64,000 nt of DNA. Source: Rhodococcus sp. ARC_M6 (GTDB taxonomy: Bacteria > Actinomycetota > Actinomycetes > Mycobacteriales > Mycobacteriaceae). Location: positions 372,001-436,000 of the forward strand of contig NZ_JALGQH010000002.1 in NCBI RefSeq assembly GCF_022810305.1, written 5' to 3'. Below the pieces are notes generated by a model. That model worked only from the letters and a program-made list of their open reading frames with translations, had not been told where the DNA came from and searched no databases. The translations under genes and the position numbers were made by a program. Positions 19,946 through 31,250 of the stretch are shown one piece after another; positions within the stretch are counted from its first letter, which is position 1; every line of letters starts with the position of its first letter.

Positions 19946-20380
19946 ATGGCCGTTTCGGGCGTCAAGGAATTTGAGATCAAGGCCGATCCGGCCACTGTCA
20001 TGGCAGCCGTTGCGGCCGTAGACCGGTTGCCCGAATGGTCGTCGGCGCACAAGAAGATCACCATCGAAAGCACCCACGACGACGGCCGGCCCCAGCGGGT
20101 CCGGATGTCCGTATCGGTTCTCGGCATCAACGACGAGCAGGTTGTCGACTACACCTTCGAAGGCGACGAGAAGGTGACCTGGACTCTGGTCGAGAGTGGA
20201 CAACAGAACCAGCAGGACGGGTCGTACGTACTCACCCCGACCGACGGCGGAACGAAAATCAGCTTCGAACTGACCATCGACCCCAAGATTCCGTTGCCCG
20301 GTTTCCTGGTCAAGAAAGCCCAGAAGGTGGCTCTCGAGACTGCCAGCAAGGGTTTGACCAAGTTCGTCGAAAGCTTCTGA
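19946..20380 (+). CDS. SRPBCC (START/Bet v1-like) family protein
   Basis: A 144-residue SRPBCC-fold protein: FEIKADPATVMAAVAAVDRLPEWSSAHKKITI at the N-terminus, a beta-rich centre (DYTFEGDEKVTWTLVESG) and a long C-terminal helix (GFLVKKAQKVALETASKGLTKFVE). The fold makes a hydrophobic cavity for lipids or aromatic ligands. Mycobacteria carry several such proteins of unknown function. GGAGGAG ends 8 nt before the ATG at 19946, fixing the start against longer readings. A strong hairpin lies 22 bp downstream of the stop. Confidence 0.87.
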   Translation: MAVSGVKEFEIKADPATVMAAVAAVDRLPEWSSAHKKITIESTHDDGRPQRVRMSVSVLGINDEQVVDYTFEGDEKVTWTLVESGQQNQQDGSYVLTPTDGGTKISFELTIDPKIPLPGFLVKKAQKVALETASKGLTKFVESF

Positions 20381-20401
20381 CACCCAAGATTATTCGCAGC
20401 A

Positions 20402-20447
20402 GTCCTCGGCCCCCGGAAATCTCCGGAGCCGGGGACTCTCGCATTTT
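20402..20447 (+). terminator. Rho-independent-like terminator
   Basis: A GC-rich stem pairs GTCC-CGGC-CCGGA with TCCGG-GCCG-GGAC around an AATC loop (about 20402-20434). A T run (ATTTTT) follows at about 20442-20447. It lies 22 bp after the SRPBCC stop and isolates it from the next gene. Confidence 0.75.
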
Positions 20448-20516
20448 TGCGCAAAGTCCTTGATCAAGTTAAAGATTCACCGCCGCGATCAACGCACTCG
20501 GGGTAACGTCGGCCGC

Positions 20517-20939
20517 GTGTCCGCAGCGACAGCAGAGCCCCGCATCACGCCCACTGTGCGTGTACTCGTCTTCAGCGACGACGCCCACACCCGCGAACAG
20601 GTGCGCCTCGCACTCGGTGAGCGTCCTCATCCCGACCTCCCCCCGATCGACTACATCGAGGTGGCGACGGCTCCGGTGGTGATCGACAAGCTCGATCGAG
20701 GCGGCATCGACCTTGCGATCCTCGACGGCGAGGCAGTTCCGGCCGGGGGCATGGGCGTCGCGAAGCAGCTCAAGGACGAAATCACGGACTGTCCGCCGAT
20801 CGTGATTCTGACCGGTCGGCCCGACGACGCGTGGCTGGCATCGTGGTCGCGCGCCGAAGCCGCTGTTCCCCAGCCCATCGATCCCCTGCAGTTGGCGTCG
20901 ACGGTGATCGGCTTGCTTCGAACTCGGCTCGGCCTGTAG
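20517..20939 (+). CDS. Response-regulator receiver-like protein lacking the conserved Lys
   Basis: A 140-residue single receiver-type domain with no output domain. It shows VRVLVFSDDAHTREQV (acidic pair), DLAILDGEAVPAGG (phospho-acceptor Asp region) and PPIVILTGRPDDAW (the Thr). Where an active receiver has Lys-Pro it reads VPQPIDPLQLAS, so the Lys is replaced by Gln. That makes it a likely pseudo-receiver. The closest known context is Rv3143, a stand-alone receiver just upstream of nuoA in M. tuberculosis. I use GTG 20517; an upstream TTG at 20460 gives 19 extra basic residues without family likeness. It precedes nuoA by 214 bp. Confidence 0.8.
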   Translation: MSAATAEPRITPTVRVLVFSDDAHTREQVRLALGERPHPDLPPIDYIEVATAPVVIDKLDRGGIDLAILDGEAVPAGGMGVAKQLKDEITDCPPIVILTGRPDDAWLASWSRAEAAVPQPIDPLQLASTVIGLLRTRLGL

Positions 20940-21153
20940 CTCGGAATCTTGGGTGTCCCGTTGCAGCAGCGGCTACTTCGTAACCGGGGACGCAAACTCC
21001 ACACACCGAAAATCAACCCCAATGTCGGAGGCACCCCCTAGTGTGGTGTCACAGGTCACATGATCGGCGAGTTGCTGGCAGTATCGGTGTGGCAGTACCA
21101 GTTTTGGCAGGATCAGCACAGTCTTTTCGGCGACGGAGAGGGGTTCGGGCGAC

Positions 21154-21513
21154 ATGAACGCGTATGTACCAATTCTCGTGCTCGGTGCCATTGCGATGGC
21201 CTTTGCCGTTGTGTCCGTAATCCTGGCGTCCGTCGTCGGCCCCCGTAGGTACAACCGCGCCAAACTTGAAGCGTACGAGTGTGGAATCGAGCCGACACCC
21301 CGCGCAGCCGGTGGCGGTCGTTTTCCGGTCAAGTTCTATCTCACCGCCATGTTGTTCATCATCTTCGATATCGAAATCGTTTTTCTCTACCCCTGGGCAG
21401 TTCATTTCGACTCGCTCGGCCTGTTCGGACTGGCCGCCATGGGGTTGTTCATCGTCAACGTCTCGGTTGCCTACGCCTATGAATGGCGACGAGGTGGATT
21501 GAGCTGGGATTAG
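21154..21513 (+). CDS. nuoA: NADH-quinone oxidoreductase subunit A
   Basis: A 119-residue membrane subunit with three spans. The NuoA signatures are YECGIEPTPRAAGGGRFPVKFYLTAMLFIIFDIEIVFLYPWAV (given by position, about residues 41-84). It helps form the quinone-channel region with NuoH and NuoJ/K. GGAGAGGGG upstream of the ATG provides the ribosome site. First gene of the 14-gene nuo operon; the 214 bp before it should hold the operon promoter. Confidence 0.95.
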   Translation: MNAYVPILVLGAIAMAFAVVSVILASVVGPRRYNRAKLEAYECGIEPTPRAAGGGRFPVKFYLTAMLFIIFDIEIVFLYPWAVHFDSLGLFGLAAMGLFIVNVSVAYAYEWRRGGLSWD

Positions 21514-21573
21514 TTCCCTCACCGAACCGAAAATGCCGGTCACAGCAACACTTACGACTGAAAAGAGTCGAGT

Positions 21574-22128
21574 ATGGGTCTCGAAGAAAAGCTTCCCAGC
21601 GGATTTCTACTGACCACTGTCGAAGGCTTGGCCGGTTATGTTCGCAAGGGCTCCCTGTGGCCGGCAACGTTCGGCCTCGCCTGCTGCGCAATCGAGATGA
21701 TGTCCACGACGTCCGGCAGATTCGATCTGGCGCGATTCGGTATGGAGGCCTTCCGGGCGTCCCCTCGCCAAGCGGACCTGATGATCGTCGCCGGTCGTGT
21801 CAGTCAGAAGATGGGGCCCGTCCTGCGCCAGGTGTACGACCAAATGGCAGAGCCCAAGTGGGTGCTGGCCATGGGTGTATGCGCGTCGTCGGGTGGAATG
21901 TTCAACAACTACGCGGTAGTCCAGGGTGTCGACCACATCGTTCCGGTCGACATCTACCTGCCCGGGTGCCCACCTCGTCCCGAGATGCTCCTCAACGCAA
22001 TCATCGAATTGCACAAGAAGATTCAGGAAATGCCGCTGGGCGTCAACCGAGAGGAGGCACGCGCGGCTGCTGAACGCGCGGCACTGGCGTCCACTCCCCT
22101 CTTCGAGGTGAAGGGCCTTCTGCGATGA
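21574..22128 (+). CDS. nuoB: NADH-quinone oxidoreductase subunit B (N2 cluster)
   Basis: A 184-residue peripheral-arm subunit that ligates cluster N2, the electron donor to quinone. The cysteine set is visible: adjacent pair in [11 protein letters not shown], then [12 protein letters not shown] and [12 protein letters not shown]. The [21 protein letters not shown] segment is typical. It lies 60 bp after nuoA; its stop overlaps the nuoC start by 4 bp. Confidence 0.97.
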   Translation: MGLEEKLPSGFLLTTVEGLAGYVRKGSLWPATFGLACCAIEMMSTTSGRFDLARFGMEAFRASPRQADLMIVAGRVSQKMGPVLRQVYDQMAEPKWVLAMGVCASSGGMFNNYAVVQGVDHIVPVDIYLPGCPPRPEMLLNAIIELHKKIQEMPLGVNREEARAAAERAALASTPLFEVKGLLR

Positions 22129-22787
22129 CCACTGATCGCGATGATGGACGAGGAATGTTCGGTGTGCGAGGCAGCGGAGACACCTCGGGATACAGCCGCC
22201 TGACCCGACCGATCTCAGCGCCGGACAACGCTTCTCGGCCGTACGGAAGCTATTTCGACGCCATAGCCGACGGATTGACCACCGCACTTGCCGACAAGGG
22301 CATCGAATTCTCGGAAGCAATCGAGAAAGTCGTGATCTTCCGCGGCGAGATGACCCTGCATGTCGAGCGTTCGTACTTGCCGCCGGTAGCCCGGCGTCTC
22401 CGGGACGAAGCGGACTTGCGGTTCGAATTGTGTCTCGGTGTCAACGGAGTTCACTACCCCTCGGATACCGGACGTGAACTGCACGCCGTGTACCCCTTCT
22501 CGTCCATCACGCACAATCGCCGGGTCAGACTGGAAGTGTCCGTACCCGACTCGGATCCGCACATTCCGTCGCTGGTGGGCACCTATCCGGCCAATGATTG
22601 GCACGAACGCGAAACGTACGATTTTTTCGGCATCATCTTCGACGGCCATCCGGCGCTGACGCGGATCGAAATGCCGGATGACTGGCAAGGCCACCCCCAG
22701 CGCAAGGACTATCCCCTCGGCGGAATCCCCGTTGAATACAAGGGAGCCCAGATACCGCCCCCCGACGAGCGCAGGTCGTACCGCTGA
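22125..22787 (+). CDS. nuoC: NADH-quinone oxidoreductase subunit C
   Basis: A 220-residue 30-kDa-type subunit of the connecting module. It has [36 protein letters not shown] and the family signature [23 protein letters not shown], followed by [15 protein letters not shown]. It is separate from NuoD, unlike the fused NuoCD of E. coli. Its final base overlaps the nuoD ATG (TGATG at 22785-22789). Confidence 0.96.
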   Translation: MTTDRDDGRGMFGVRGSGDTSGYSRLTRPISAPDNASRPYGSYFDAIADGLTTALADKGIEFSEAIEKVVIFRGEMTLHVERSYLPPVARRLRDEADLRFELCLGVNGVHYPSDTGRELHAVYPFSSITHNRRVRLEVSVPDSDPHIPSLVGTYPANDWHERETYDFFGIIFDGHPALTRIEMPDDWQGHPQRKDYPLGGIPVEYKGAQIPPPDERRSYR

Positions 22788-24121
22788 TGAATAACACTGC
22801 AGACAAGAAAGTATCCACACGGCCCGAGACCGTCTACACCGCTGCCGGTCAGGACTGGGACCAGATTGTTGCCACTGCGGCGCAGAATCGATCCGATGCC
22901 GGTGCCGAGCGGATCGTCGTCAACATGGGCCCTCAGCATCCGTCGACGCATGGCGTTCTTCGCCTGATCCTCGAGATCGAGGGTGAGACGGTGGTCGAGG
23001 CGCGATGCGGAATCGGCTACCTACACACGGGAATCGAGAAGAACCTCGAGTACAGAAACTGGACACAGGGCGTCACCTTCGTCACTCGTATGGACTATCT
23101 GTCTCCGTTCTTCAACGAGACGGCGTACTGCCTGGGCGTCGAAAAACTACTCGACATCACCGAGGACATCCCCGAGCGCGCAACCGTAATTCGCGTGATG
23201 CTGATGGAACTCAATCGCATTTCTTCGCATCTTGTCGCGTTGGCGACTGGCGGCATGGAGTTGGGCGCTGTCACCGCCATGCTGTTCGGCTTCCGCGAAC
23301 GCGAACTGATCCTCGACGTCTTCGAGACGATCACCGGGCTTCGAATGAACCACGCCTTCATTCGTCCCGGTGGATTGGCGCAGGATCTTCCCGACGGATC
23401 GGTCGCGAAGGTACGGGAATTGTTGAAGGTTCTGCCGAATCGCCTGCGCGACATGGAATTGATGCTCACCGACAATTCCATCTGGAAGGCCCGCACCAGC
23501 GGCATCGGATATTTGGATCTCACCGGTTGCATGGCTCTCGGAGTGACGGGGCCGGTGTTGCGAGCCACGGGGTATCCGCATGATCAGCGTCGGGCCGGGC
23601 CGTATTGCGGTTACGAGAACTACGAGTTCGACGTGATCACTCACACCGGATCCGATTGCTACGGGAGGTACATCATCCGGGTGGAGGAGATGAAGGAGTC
23701 CCTGAAGATCGTCGAGCAATGCCTGGACAAATTGCGACCCGGACCAGTGATGGTGGACGACCGGAAAATTGCGTGGCCGGCAGACCTCGAGGTCGGTGCT
23801 GACGGCCTCGGCAATTCCCAGAAACACGTCGGCAAGATCATGGAATCGTCGATGGAAGGGCTGATCCATCACTTCAAATTGGTCACCGAAGGAATCCGCG
23901 TTCCAGCCGGTCAGGTTTATGTGGCCGTTGAATCACCTCGGGGGGAACTCGGCGTTCACATGGTCAGCGACGGCGGCACCCGGCCGTACCGCGTGCATTT
24001 CCGGGATCCTTCGTTCACCAATTTGCAGGCCGTAGCAGCGATGTGCGAGGGAGGCATGGTGTCCGATGTAATCGCGTCGGTAGCCAGCATCGATCCCGTC
24101 ATGGGCGGAGTAGATCGATGA
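22787..24121 (+). CDS. nuoD: NADH-quinone oxidoreductase subunit D
   Basis: A 444-residue 49-kDa-type subunit that forms the quinone-binding pocket with NuoB. The hallmark [22 protein letters not shown] occurs at residues 46-67, giving the His that contacts the quinone head group. Other family patterns are [18 protein letters not shown] and [21 protein letters not shown]. The C-terminus ends in DPVMGGVDR, the usual conserved end. It overlaps nuoE by 4 bp (ATGA). Confidence 0.97.
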   Translation: MNNTADKKVSTRPETVYTAAGQDWDQIVATAAQNRSDAGAERIVVNMGPQHPSTHGVLRLILEIEGETVVEARCGIGYLHTGIEKNLEYRNWTQGVTFVTRMDYLSPFFNETAYCLGVEKLLDITEDIPERATVIRVMLMELNRISSHLVALATGGMELGAVTAMLFGFRERELILDVFETITGLRMNHAFIRPGGLAQDLPDGSVAKVRELLKVLPNRLRDMELMLTDNSIWKARTSGIGYLDLTGCMALGVTGPVLRATGYPHDQRRAGPYCGYENYEFDVITHTGSDCYGRYIIRVEEMKESLKIVEQCLDKLRPGPVMVDDRKIAWPADLEVGADGLGNSQKHVGKIMESSMEGLIHHFKLVTEGIRVPAGQVYVAVESPRGELGVHMVSDGGTRPYRVHFRDPSFTNLQAVAAMCEGGMVSDVIASVASIDPVMGGVDR

Positions 24122-24936
24122 CCGAAAGCGCACACGGCACCCGTGTCTTCATCGAACTCGGACCGCGCCCGGAGGAGCCCACCCAATTGGTTCGTCCGGG
24201 TGCCCGAACCAATTACCCTGCTGATGTTCTCGCTCGACTCGACAGCGATGCCGAGACAATTATCGCGAGGTACCGCGACGACTCCGCCGGGCAGACGTCG
24301 ATCACCAGCAGATCAGCGCTCCTTCCATTGCTGCATCTCGTCCAGTCGGAGGACGGGTACATCACGCCGGCCGGAATCGACTTCTGCTCAGGCAAACTCG
24401 GGCTCACCGGGGCCGAAGTTGCGGCAGTGTCCACGTTCTACTCCATGTACCGACGCGGTCCGACCGGAGAATATCTGGTGGGTGTCTGCACCAACACTCT
24501 GTGCGCGATCATGGGCGGCGACGCCATTCTCGAAGCCCTCGAAGAGCACCTCGGATCAGCAGGAACCCGCGACGACGCGTCACACTCGCTCAGCACTTCC
24601 GACGGCAAGATCACCCTCGAACACATCGAATGCAATGCCGCGTGTGACTACGCACCGGTGGTGATGGTCAATTGGGAGTTCTTCGACAACCAGACGCCGG
24701 AATCAGCGCGCTCCCTGGTCGATGCACTGCGCGGCGGCGAGCGCGTCACGCCCAGTCGAGGCGCCACACTGTGCTCGTTCCGTGAAACGGCCCGCACCCT
24801 CGCGGGGTTCGAAGATTCTCGCGTGGAGGCCTCGGAGGCGGAGACCTGCGGCGACGCTACCCTCGCCGGCTTGAGAGTTGCGCACCGGCAGGAACCCTCT
24901 GCAACCGATACGTCCACGCCCGGCGAAGGGAAGTGA
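24118..24936 (+). CDS. nuoE: NADH-quinone oxidoreductase subunit E (N1a cluster), long form
   Basis: The 24-kDa-type subunit carrying the 2Fe-2S cluster N1a. Cysteine ligands are visible in [14 protein letters not shown] and [17 protein letters not shown]. At 272 residues it is much longer than E. coli NuoE (166). It has a ~35-residue N-terminal extension and a ~65-residue low-complexity tail after the thioredoxin-like domain ([17 protein letters not shown] onward), as in other actinobacteria. I start at the ATG overlapping the nuoD stop; the longer in-frame reading lies inside nuoD. Its stop is 1 bp before the nuoF ATG. Confidence 0.95.
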   Translation: MTESAHGTRVFIELGPRPEEPTQLVRPGARTNYPADVLARLDSDAETIIARYRDDSAGQTSITSRSALLPLLHLVQSEDGYITPAGIDFCSGKLGLTGAEVAAVSTFYSMYRRGPTGEYLVGVCTNTLCAIMGGDAILEALEEHLGSAGTRDDASHSLSTSDGKITLEHIECNAACDYAPVVMVNWEFFDNQTPESARSLVDALRGGERVTPSRGATLCSFRETARTLAGFEDSRVEASEAETCGDATLAGLRVAHRQEPSATDTSTPGEGK

Positions 24937-24937
24937 C

Positions 24938-26239
24938 ATGCCACTCGCGCCTGTACTGAGTCGGTACTGGGACGAACCCTCGTCGTGGGCTCTCGACGCG
25001 TATCTACGCCATGACGGCTATCAGGGGTTGCACAAAGCACTGTCCGGCACACCCGATTCCGTGATCGACACGATCAAGGATGCGGGTCTGCGTGGGCGTG
25101 GTGGCGCTGGATTTCCCACGGGATTGAAGTGGAGTTTCATCCCGCAGGGAGATGACAAGCCGCACTACCTCGTGGTCAATGCGGATGAATCCGAGCCCGG
25201 TACGTGCAAGGACATGCCGTTGATGATGGCGACGCCACACACACTGGTCGAAGGTGTAATCATCGCGGCGTACGCGATTCGCGCCGCGAAGGCCTTCATC
25301 TACGTCCGCGGCGAGGTTGTCCCGGTACTGCGGCGCTTGCAGACCGCTGTCGCGGAGGCCTACGCTGCCGGCTACCTCGGCCGGAACATCCTCGGTACCG
25401 GTTTCGACCTCGATCTGGTGGTACACGCCGGTGCGGGCGCGTACATCTGCGGCGAGGAAACCGCGTTGCTCGACTCCCTGGAGGGTCGCCGTGGCCAACC
25501 GCGATTGCGTCCACCCTTTCCCGCCGTCGCCGGACTGTATGCGTGCCCGACCGTGGTCAACAATGTCGAATCCATTGCCAGCGTGCCGGCAATCATCCAC
25601 AACGGACCGGAATGGTTCCGATCAATGGGTACTGAAAAGTCGCCCGGATTCACGTTGTATTCGTTGTCTGGCCACGTCACGACGCCCGGACAGTACGAGG
25701 CTCCCCTCGGCATCACATTGCGTGAACTACTCGAGTACGCCGGCGGTGTGCGCGCCGGTCACACTCTCAAGTTCTGGACGCCCGGCGGGTCGTCCACACC
25801 GATCTTCACGGACGAACATCTTGATGTCGCCCTCGACTACGAGGGCGTCGGCGCCGCTGGATCCATGTTGGGCACCAAAGCATTGCAGATCTTCGACGAG
25901 ACCACGTGTGTCGTTCGGGCGGTGCTTCGCTGGACCGAGTTCTACGCCCACGAGTCGTGCGGCAAGTGCACTCCTTGCCGTGAAGGCACGTACTGGCTGG
26001 TGCAAATCCTGCAGCGCCTCGAGAGTGGTTCCGGTACTGAAGCCGACCTGACCAAATTGCTCGACATCTCCGACACTATCCTCGGAAAGTCGTTCTGCGC
26101 CCTGGGCGACGGCGCCACCAGCCCGATCATGTCTTCGCTCAAGTACTTTCGCGACGAGTATCTGGCCCATTTCGATCAAGACGGTTGCCCGTTCGATCCG
26201 CACCGGTCCGTTCTCGCGACAGGAGCGTACGCGTCATGA
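24938..26239 (+). CDS. nuoF: NADH-quinone oxidoreductase subunit F (NADH/FMN site)
   Basis: A 433-residue 51-kDa-type subunit where NADH reduces FMN. The FMN/NADH-binding Gly-rich segment [19 protein letters not shown] is near residue 50. The second nucleotide region [19 protein letters not shown] follows, and N3 cluster ligands are in [18 protein letters not shown] 24938 is chosen because it follows the nuoE stop. It overlaps nuoG by 4 bp. Confidence 0.97.
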   Translation: MPLAPVLSRYWDEPSSWALDAYLRHDGYQGLHKALSGTPDSVIDTIKDAGLRGRGGAGFPTGLKWSFIPQGDDKPHYLVVNADESEPGTCKDMPLMMATPHTLVEGVIIAAYAIRAAKAFIYVRGEVVPVLRRLQTAVAEAYAAGYLGRNILGTGFDLDLVVHAGAGAYICGEETALLDSLEGRRGQPRLRPPFPAVAGLYACPTVVNNVESIASVPAIIHNGPEWFRSMGTEKSPGFTLYSLSGHVTTPGQYEAPLGITLRELLEYAGGVRAGHTLKFWTPGGSSTPIFTDEHLDVALDYEGVGAAGSMLGTKALQIFDETTCVVRAVLRWTEFYAHESCGKCTPCREGTYWLVQILQRLESGSGTEADLTKLLDISDTILGKSFCALGDGATSPIMSSLKYFRDEYLAHFDQDGCPFDPHRSVLATGAYAS

Positions 26240-28650
26240 CCGCAGCCTCTGATGTAGAAACCGGCGAGGCCGCCCCTTCGGAACTCGTCACACTCACCAT
26301 TGACGGCACCACAGTTCAGGTCCCCAAGGGCACGTTGATCATCCGGGCCGCCGAGATGATCGGCATTGTCATTCCCCGGTTCTGCGATCACCCCCTCCTC
26401 GATCCCGTCGGCGCATGTCGACAGTGCATCGTCGAGGTGGAAGGTCAACGCAAACCTCTGGCGTCGTGCACCGCTACGGTCACCGAAGGCATGGTGGTGA
26501 ACACCCAGGTCACCTCACCTGTCGCGGAGAAGGCGCAACGCGGCGTCATGGAATTGCTGCTCATCAACCACCCGCTCGACTGCCCGGTCTGCGACAAGGG
26601 CGGCGAGTGCCCCTTGCAGAATCAAGCGATGTCGACGGGCCGAACGGAGTCCCGGTTCGGTGAAGTGAAGCGGACTTATCCCAAGCCGATTCCCCTGTCG
26701 TCGGAAGTCTTGCTCGATCGGGAACGGTGTGTCCTCTGTGCAAGATGCACCCGGTTCTCGCAGCAGATCGCCGGTGACCCTTTCATCGAACTCCTCGAAC
26801 GCGGCGCCCTGCAGCAGGTCGGGATCTACGCCAACGAACCCTTCGAGTCCTATTTCTCCGGCAACACTATTCAGGTTTGCCCGGTGGGCGCACTGACCAA
26901 CACGTCGTACCGGTTCCGTGCCCGGCCCTTCGATCTCGTGTCCAGTCCGAGCGTCTGCGAACACTGCGCCGACGGTTGCGCGCAACGCACCGATCATCGC
27001 CGCGGAAAGGTTCTCCGACGCCTTGCCGGCGACGATCCGGAGGTCAACGAGGAGTGGAACTGCGACAAGGGCCGGTTCGCGTTTTCCTATGCAACACAGG
27101 GTGATCGAATCACGACTCCCCTTATCCGCCATGACGACGGCACGCTGGTTCCCGCGTCGTGGCCATTTGCTCTCGACCTGGTGGCCCGAAAGTTTATCGA
27201 AGCCCGCGACAATGCCGGTGTGCTGGTCGGTGGGCGCTCAACGCTGGAAGATGCCTATGCGTACAGCAAATTTGCACGAATCGCGCTGGGTACCAACAAT
27301 ATCGACTTCCGGATTCGTACCCAGTCCGCCGAGGAGGCTCAATTCCTGGCTTCACACGTGGCCGGAAAGACGCTCGAAGATTCGATCAGATACGAGGACC
27401 TGGATTCCGCGCCGGTCACACTGCTGGTGGCGCTCGAACCCGAGGAAGAGTCCCCGATCATCTTCCTCCGCCTGCGCAAGGCTGCGCGTACGCGCAAAGC
27501 AGCAGTAATCTCACTTGCGCCGTACATAACTCGCGGTCTCCAGAAAATGTCGGGCCGACTACTGCAGGCTCGCCCCGGCGACGAACCTGCGGTTCTCGAC
27601 GCCCTGCGCGAGCAATCCAGTGAGATCGGCATGCTCCTACGCCAACCTGGTGCCGTCATCCTCATCGGAGAAAGGCTGGGCGCAATTCCCGGCGGACTCA
27701 CAGCAGCAGCGCAATTGTCCGAAGCCACCGGCGCACGACTGGCCTGGATTCCGCGCCGCGCCGGTGACCGCGCCGCAATCGAGACCGGCGCACTGCCGCA
27801 GCTACTGCCGGGTGGTCGACCGATCACCCATTCTGTTGCTCGGCAGGAAGTTTCCTCGCTGTGGGATGGCGAGATTCCCGCCGCCGACGGCCAAGATGCG
27901 GCGCAGATACTGGGATCAGCGTCGGCGCTGGGTGCACTTCTCATTGGCGGCGTCGACCTTGCCGACATGCCAGATCCAGATGCTGCAAAGGCTGCCGTCG
28001 AAGCGGCAGGCTTTGTGGTCAGCCTCGAAATTCGGCACAGTTCGGTCACGGAACTGGCGGACGTCATATTCCCGGTAGCTCCGGTTGCCGAGAAACCGGG
28101 AACATTCGTTGATTGGGAAGGCCGCAAGCGTCCCTTCGATACGGCCCTGCGGACAACCGGTGTAATGCCGGACCAGCGAGTCCTGCACGCGATTGCCGCC
28201 GAGATGGGATTGGATCTCCGGCTACCCGATGCCGCCGCCGCGCGCGCAGAAATCGGCAAGCTCGGAAAGTGGTCTGGCGAGCGCGTTCCGGCACCTCCGT
28301 CATCACCGATTGCCCCCGCCGAGCCGAAACTGGGTGAAGCCATTCTGGCCAGCTGGCACCTACTTCTCGATCTCGGCCGACTCCAGGACGGTGAACCAAA
28401 CCTGGCCGGCACAGCGCACGCTCCCGTCATCCGATTGTCTGCAACGACGGCCGCCGAGATCGAAGCCGAGGAGGGCCAGCCGGTTTCTGTCAGCTCGGAA
28501 CGCGGGACGATCACGTTGCCGTTGGTGATCACCGATATGCCACGTCGAGTTGTCTGGCTCCCCCTCAACTCACCCGGCAGCGCGGTCAACCGAACGCTGG
28601 CCGTTTCCCCCGGTGGCGTCGTCAGGATCTCGAAGCAGGTGCCATCATGA
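26236..28650 (+). CDS. nuoG: NADH-quinone oxidoreductase subunit G
   Basis: An 804-residue 75-kDa-type iron-sulfur subunit. N1b ligands: [21 protein letters not shown]. The His/Cys-ligated N5 motif is [18 protein letters not shown]4 ligands appear in [14 protein letters not shown] with CPVGALT. An additional [11 protein letters not shown] within the molybdopterin-oxidoreductase-like region suggests the extra cluster (N7-like) found in some bacterial NuoG. The C-terminal half is the catalytically silent molybdopterin-like domain. It overlaps nuoF and nuoH by 4 bp each. Length is in the normal actinobacterial range (~800). Confidence 0.96.
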   Translation: MTAASDVETGEAAPSELVTLTIDGTTVQVPKGTLIIRAAEMIGIVIPRFCDHPLLDPVGACRQCIVEVEGQRKPLASCTATVTEGMVVNTQVTSPVAEKAQRGVMELLLINHPLDCPVCDKGGECPLQNQAMSTGRTESRFGEVKRTYPKPIPLSSEVLLDRERCVLCARCTRFSQQIAGDPFIELLERGALQQVGIYANEPFESYFSGNTIQVCPVGALTNTSYRFRARPFDLVSSPSVCEHCADGCAQRTDHRRGKVLRRLAGDDPEVNEEWNCDKGRFAFSYATQGDRITTPLIRHDDGTLVPASWPFALDLVARKFIEARDNAGVLVGGRSTLEDAYAYSKFARIALGTNNIDFRIRTQSAEEAQFLASHVAGKTLEDSIRYEDLDSAPVTLLVALEPEEESPIIFLRLRKAARTRKAAVISLAPYITRGLQKMSGRLLQARPGDEPAVLDALREQSSEIGMLLRQPGAVILIGERLGAIPGGLTAAAQLSEATGARLAWIPRRAGDRAAIETGALPQLLPGGRPITHSVARQEVSSLWDGEIPAADGQDAAQILGSASALGALLIGGVDLADMPDPDAAKAAVEAAGFVVSLEIRHSSVTELADVIFPVAPVAEKPGTFVDWEGRKRPFDTALRTTGVMPDQRVLHAIAAEMGLDLRLPDAAAARAEIGKLGKWSGERVPAPPSSPIAPAEPKLGEAILASWHLLLDLGRLQDGEPNLAGTAHAPVIRLSATTAAEIEAEEGQPVSVSSERGTITLPLVITDMPRRVVWLPLNSPGSAVNRTLAVSPGGVVRISKQVPS

Positions 28651-29921
28651 GCGGGTATATGTCTGCCCCGGCTGACCTTTCGGCCTACGGCCACGATCCT
28701 CTGTGGTTGATAGTCGCCAAAGCGCTGGTCATCTTCGTGTTCCTCCTGCTCACCACGCTGGTCGCCATCTACGCCGAACGCAAAGTCATGGCGCGCATGC
28801 AGATGCGTGTCGGACCGAACCGCGTGGGTCCGCGGGGCATGCTCCAGAGCCTGGCCGACGGAGTCAAACTTGCTCTCAAGGAAGGCATTACGCCGGCCGG
28901 CGTCGACAAACCGATCTACATGCTTGCCCCGATCATCGCGGTGGTGCCGGCGTTCATGGCGTTCGCCGTTGTTCCTTTCGGTCCGGAAGTATCGATCTTC
29001 GGAACCTGGTCGCCGCTGCAACTGACAGACCTCCCGGTCGGAGTGCTGTACATCTTGGCAGTCACGTCGATCGGCGTGTACGGCATCGTGCTCGCCGGCT
29101 GGTCGTCCGGTTCGACGTATCCACTCCTCGGCGCACTGCGATCCACGGCGCAGGTCATTTCCTACGAAGTTGCGATGGGGTTGTCGTTTGCCGCCGTATT
29201 CCTTTATGCCGGAACGATGTCCACGTCGGGAATCGTCAGCGCACAGGAGGGCACGTGGTACGTCTTCCTGCTTCTCCCGTCGTTCCTGATCTACGTGACG
29301 GCAATGGTCGGCGAGACCAACCGCGCACCGTTCGACCTCCCCGAGGCCGAGGGCGAACTGGTGGGCGGATTCCACACCGAATACTCGTCACTCAAATTTG
29401 CGATGTTCATGCTCGCCGAATACGTGAACATGGTAACCGTCTCGGCGCTGGCCACGACACTATTCCTCGGCGGCTGGCATGCACCGTTCCCCCTCAACCT
29501 GTGGGACGGGGCAAATTCCGGGTGGTGGCCAGTTCTGTGGTTCATCGGCAAGGTCTGGTTCTTCCTCTTCGTGTTCATCTGGCTCCGCAGCACGCTCCCC
29601 CGATTGCGCTACGACCAGTTCATGAATCTGGGTTGGAAGATCCTCATCCCGGGAGCATTGGTGTGGGTCATGACAATCGCGACGGTGCGCGCATTCCGCA
29701 ATGCCGGCTACAACACGTGGTTGGTGCTGCTGTGCGTCGGCGTTGTTCTCGGCATTGCATTGCTCATTCTGGTGGCCAACGTCTTCCGCAGTCGTCGCCG
29801 GGAAGTCGGCTCCGGACCTGAGAAACCTCTCGAATCCCGACCTTTCGATCCGATGGCCGGTGGGTTCCCTGTCCCGCCGATGCCAGGTCACACTGCTCCC
29901 TCGGAGGACTCCCATGCCTGA
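28647..29921 (+). CDS. nuoH: NADH-quinone oxidoreductase subunit H
   Basis: A 424-residue membrane subunit with eight or nine spans linking quinone chemistry to proton pumping. Signatures: [32 protein letters not shown] and the Glu-rich loop [27 protein letters not shown] ~55-residue polar C-terminal tail after the last span ([20 protein letters not shown] onward) exceeds that of E. coli. Overlaps nuoG by 4 bp and nuoI by 8 bp. Confidence 0.96.
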   Translation: MSGYMSAPADLSAYGHDPLWLIVAKALVIFVFLLLTTLVAIYAERKVMARMQMRVGPNRVGPRGMLQSLADGVKLALKEGITPAGVDKPIYMLAPIIAVVPAFMAFAVVPFGPEVSIFGTWSPLQLTDLPVGVLYILAVTSIGVYGIVLAGWSSGSTYPLLGALRSTAQVISYEVAMGLSFAAVFLYAGTMSTSGIVSAQEGTWYVFLLLPSFLIYVTAMVGETNRAPFDLPEAEGELVGGFHTEYSSLKFAMFMLAEYVNMVTVSALATTLFLGGWHAPFPLNLWDGANSGWWPVLWFIGKVWFFLFVFIWLRSTLPRLRYDQFMNLGWKILIPGALVWVMTIATVRAFRNAGYNTWLVLLCVGVVLGIALLILVANVFRSRRREVGSGPEKPLESRPFDPMAGGFPVPPMPGHTAPSEDSHA

Positions 29922-30441
29922 ATTCCTCGGACCACTCGCCGGATTCGGCGTAACACTCTCCACCATGTTCAAGAAGCCCGAAACCGAGTTCTATCCGGAG
30001 GAGAAGCGCCCCACGGCGCCGGGCTATCACGGTCGCCACCAACTCAATCGTTACGCCGACGGACTCGAAAAATGTATCGGCTGCGAACTCTGCGCCTGGG
30101 CGTGTCCCGCCGACGCGATCTACGTCGAAGGTGCCGACAACACCGAGGAAGAGCGGTTCTCCCCGGGTGAGCGGTACGGCCAGGTGTACCAGATCAACTA
30201 CCTGCGGTGCATCGGTTGTGGACTGTGTGTGGAGGCCTGCCCAACCCGGGCACTGACCATGACCAACGAGTACGAGATGGCAGACGACAATCGCGCTGAT
30301 CTGATTTACGAGAAGGACCAACTGCTCGCGCCGCTCGAGCCCGACATGGATGCTCCGCCGCATGCACTTCGTCCCGGAACCACTCAGGACGACTACTACC
30401 GCGGCGACATCGGTGCTGCTGGCCAGGAGCCGGAACAATGA
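29914..30441 (+). CDS. nuoI: NADH-quinone oxidoreductase subunit I (N6a/N6b)
   Basis: A 175-residue ferredoxin-like subunit with two complete 4Fe-4S motifs, [12 protein letters not shown] and [12 protein letters not shown], at about residues 54-65 and 99-110. They pass electrons from NuoG to NuoB. The ATG at 29914 lies inside the end of nuoH and gives the usual [19 protein letters not shown] start. The tail after the second cluster is long and polar. Overlaps nuoJ by 4 bp. Confidence 0.96.
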   Translation: MPEFLGPLAGFGVTLSTMFKKPETEFYPEEKRPTAPGYHGRHQLNRYADGLEKCIGCELCAWACPADAIYVEGADNTEEERFSPGERYGQVYQINYLRCIGCGLCVEACPTRALTMTNEYEMADDNRADLIYEKDQLLAPLEPDMDAPPHALRPGTTQDDYYRGDIGAAGQEPEQ

Positions 30442-31250
30442 TCGCGGCGGCAGTCACCACAGTGCTCGCCGACGGGGCCCTCGCACAACAAACCATGGTG
30501 TCGACGTCGACGGGCGAGGCCGTACAGTTCTGGATTCTCGGCACACTGGCAGTCATCAGCGCACTCGGCGTCGTCGCTGCACCCAAAGCTGTGTATTCAG
30601 CACTGTTCCTGGCGATGACGATGATCATTCTGGCCGTGTTCTACATGGTCCAGGGCGCACTGTTTCTCGGTGTCGTCCAGATCGTCGTGTACACGGGCGC
30701 GGTGATGATGCTGTTCCTGTTCGTCCTGATGTTGGTCGGCGTGGATTCCTCGGATTCGCTGGTCGAGAGTCTTCGCGGGCAGCGTGTGAGTGCCATCGTT
30801 ATCGGCCTGGGTTTCGGACTGCTCCTGATCGGTGGGCTCGGCAACGCGTCGATTTCAGGGTTCACCGGGTTCACTGGGCTCGAGCAGGGCAACATCGAAG
30901 CCCTCGCCGATCTGATCTTCATTCGCTACGTCTGGGCCTTCGAATTGACTGGTGCACTGCTGATCACGGCAACCCTCGGGGCGATGATGCTGGCGCACCG
31001 CGAAAAGATCGAAGCGGCAATGAACCAACGAGAACTCTCCAAGCACCGTTTCAAGTACCTGAGCAGTGACGAAGACAGTCCCGAAAAAGGCTCGGCCACA
31101 CCATTGCCCAGCCCCGGTGTCTATGCGCGCCACAATGCCGTCGACATGCCGGCGAGGCTTCCCGACGGTTCGCACTCGGATATCTCCGTCAGTAGCGCAC
31201 TGACGCCGCGCAGACCGTCGCAGCACCTCGGAGAGGAGAACGATCGATGA
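30438..31250 (+). CDS. nuoJ: NADH-quinone oxidoreductase subunit J
   Basis: A 270-residue membrane subunit with five spans over the first ~175 residues ([32 protein letters not shown] and the [20 protein letters not shown] segment, whose pi-bulge region is functionally important). A ~90-residue hydrophilic tail follows ([20 protein letters not shown] onward), as in other actinobacteria. Overlaps nuoI and nuoK by 4 bp. Confidence 0.95.
   Translation: MIAAAVTTVLADGALAQQTMVSTSTGEAVQFWILGTLAVISALGVVAAPKAVYSALFLAMTMIILAVFYMVQGALFLGVVQIVVYTGAVMMLFLFVLMLVGVDSSDSLVESLRGQRVSAIVIGLGFGLLLIGGLGNASISGFTGFTGLEQGNIEALADLIFIRYVWAFELTGALLITATLGAMMLAHREKIEAAMNQRELSKHRFKYLSSDEDSPEKGSATPLPSPGVYARHNAVDMPARLPDGSHSDISVSSALTPRRPSQHLGEENDR

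Noticed and set aside
27339-29375. 678-codon open frame on the minus strand opposite nuoG and nuoH
   Set aside because: It spans the junction of two certain genes, its composition is Arg/Ser/Pro-rich, and it has no recognisable domain. Long antisense frames are expected at this GC content.
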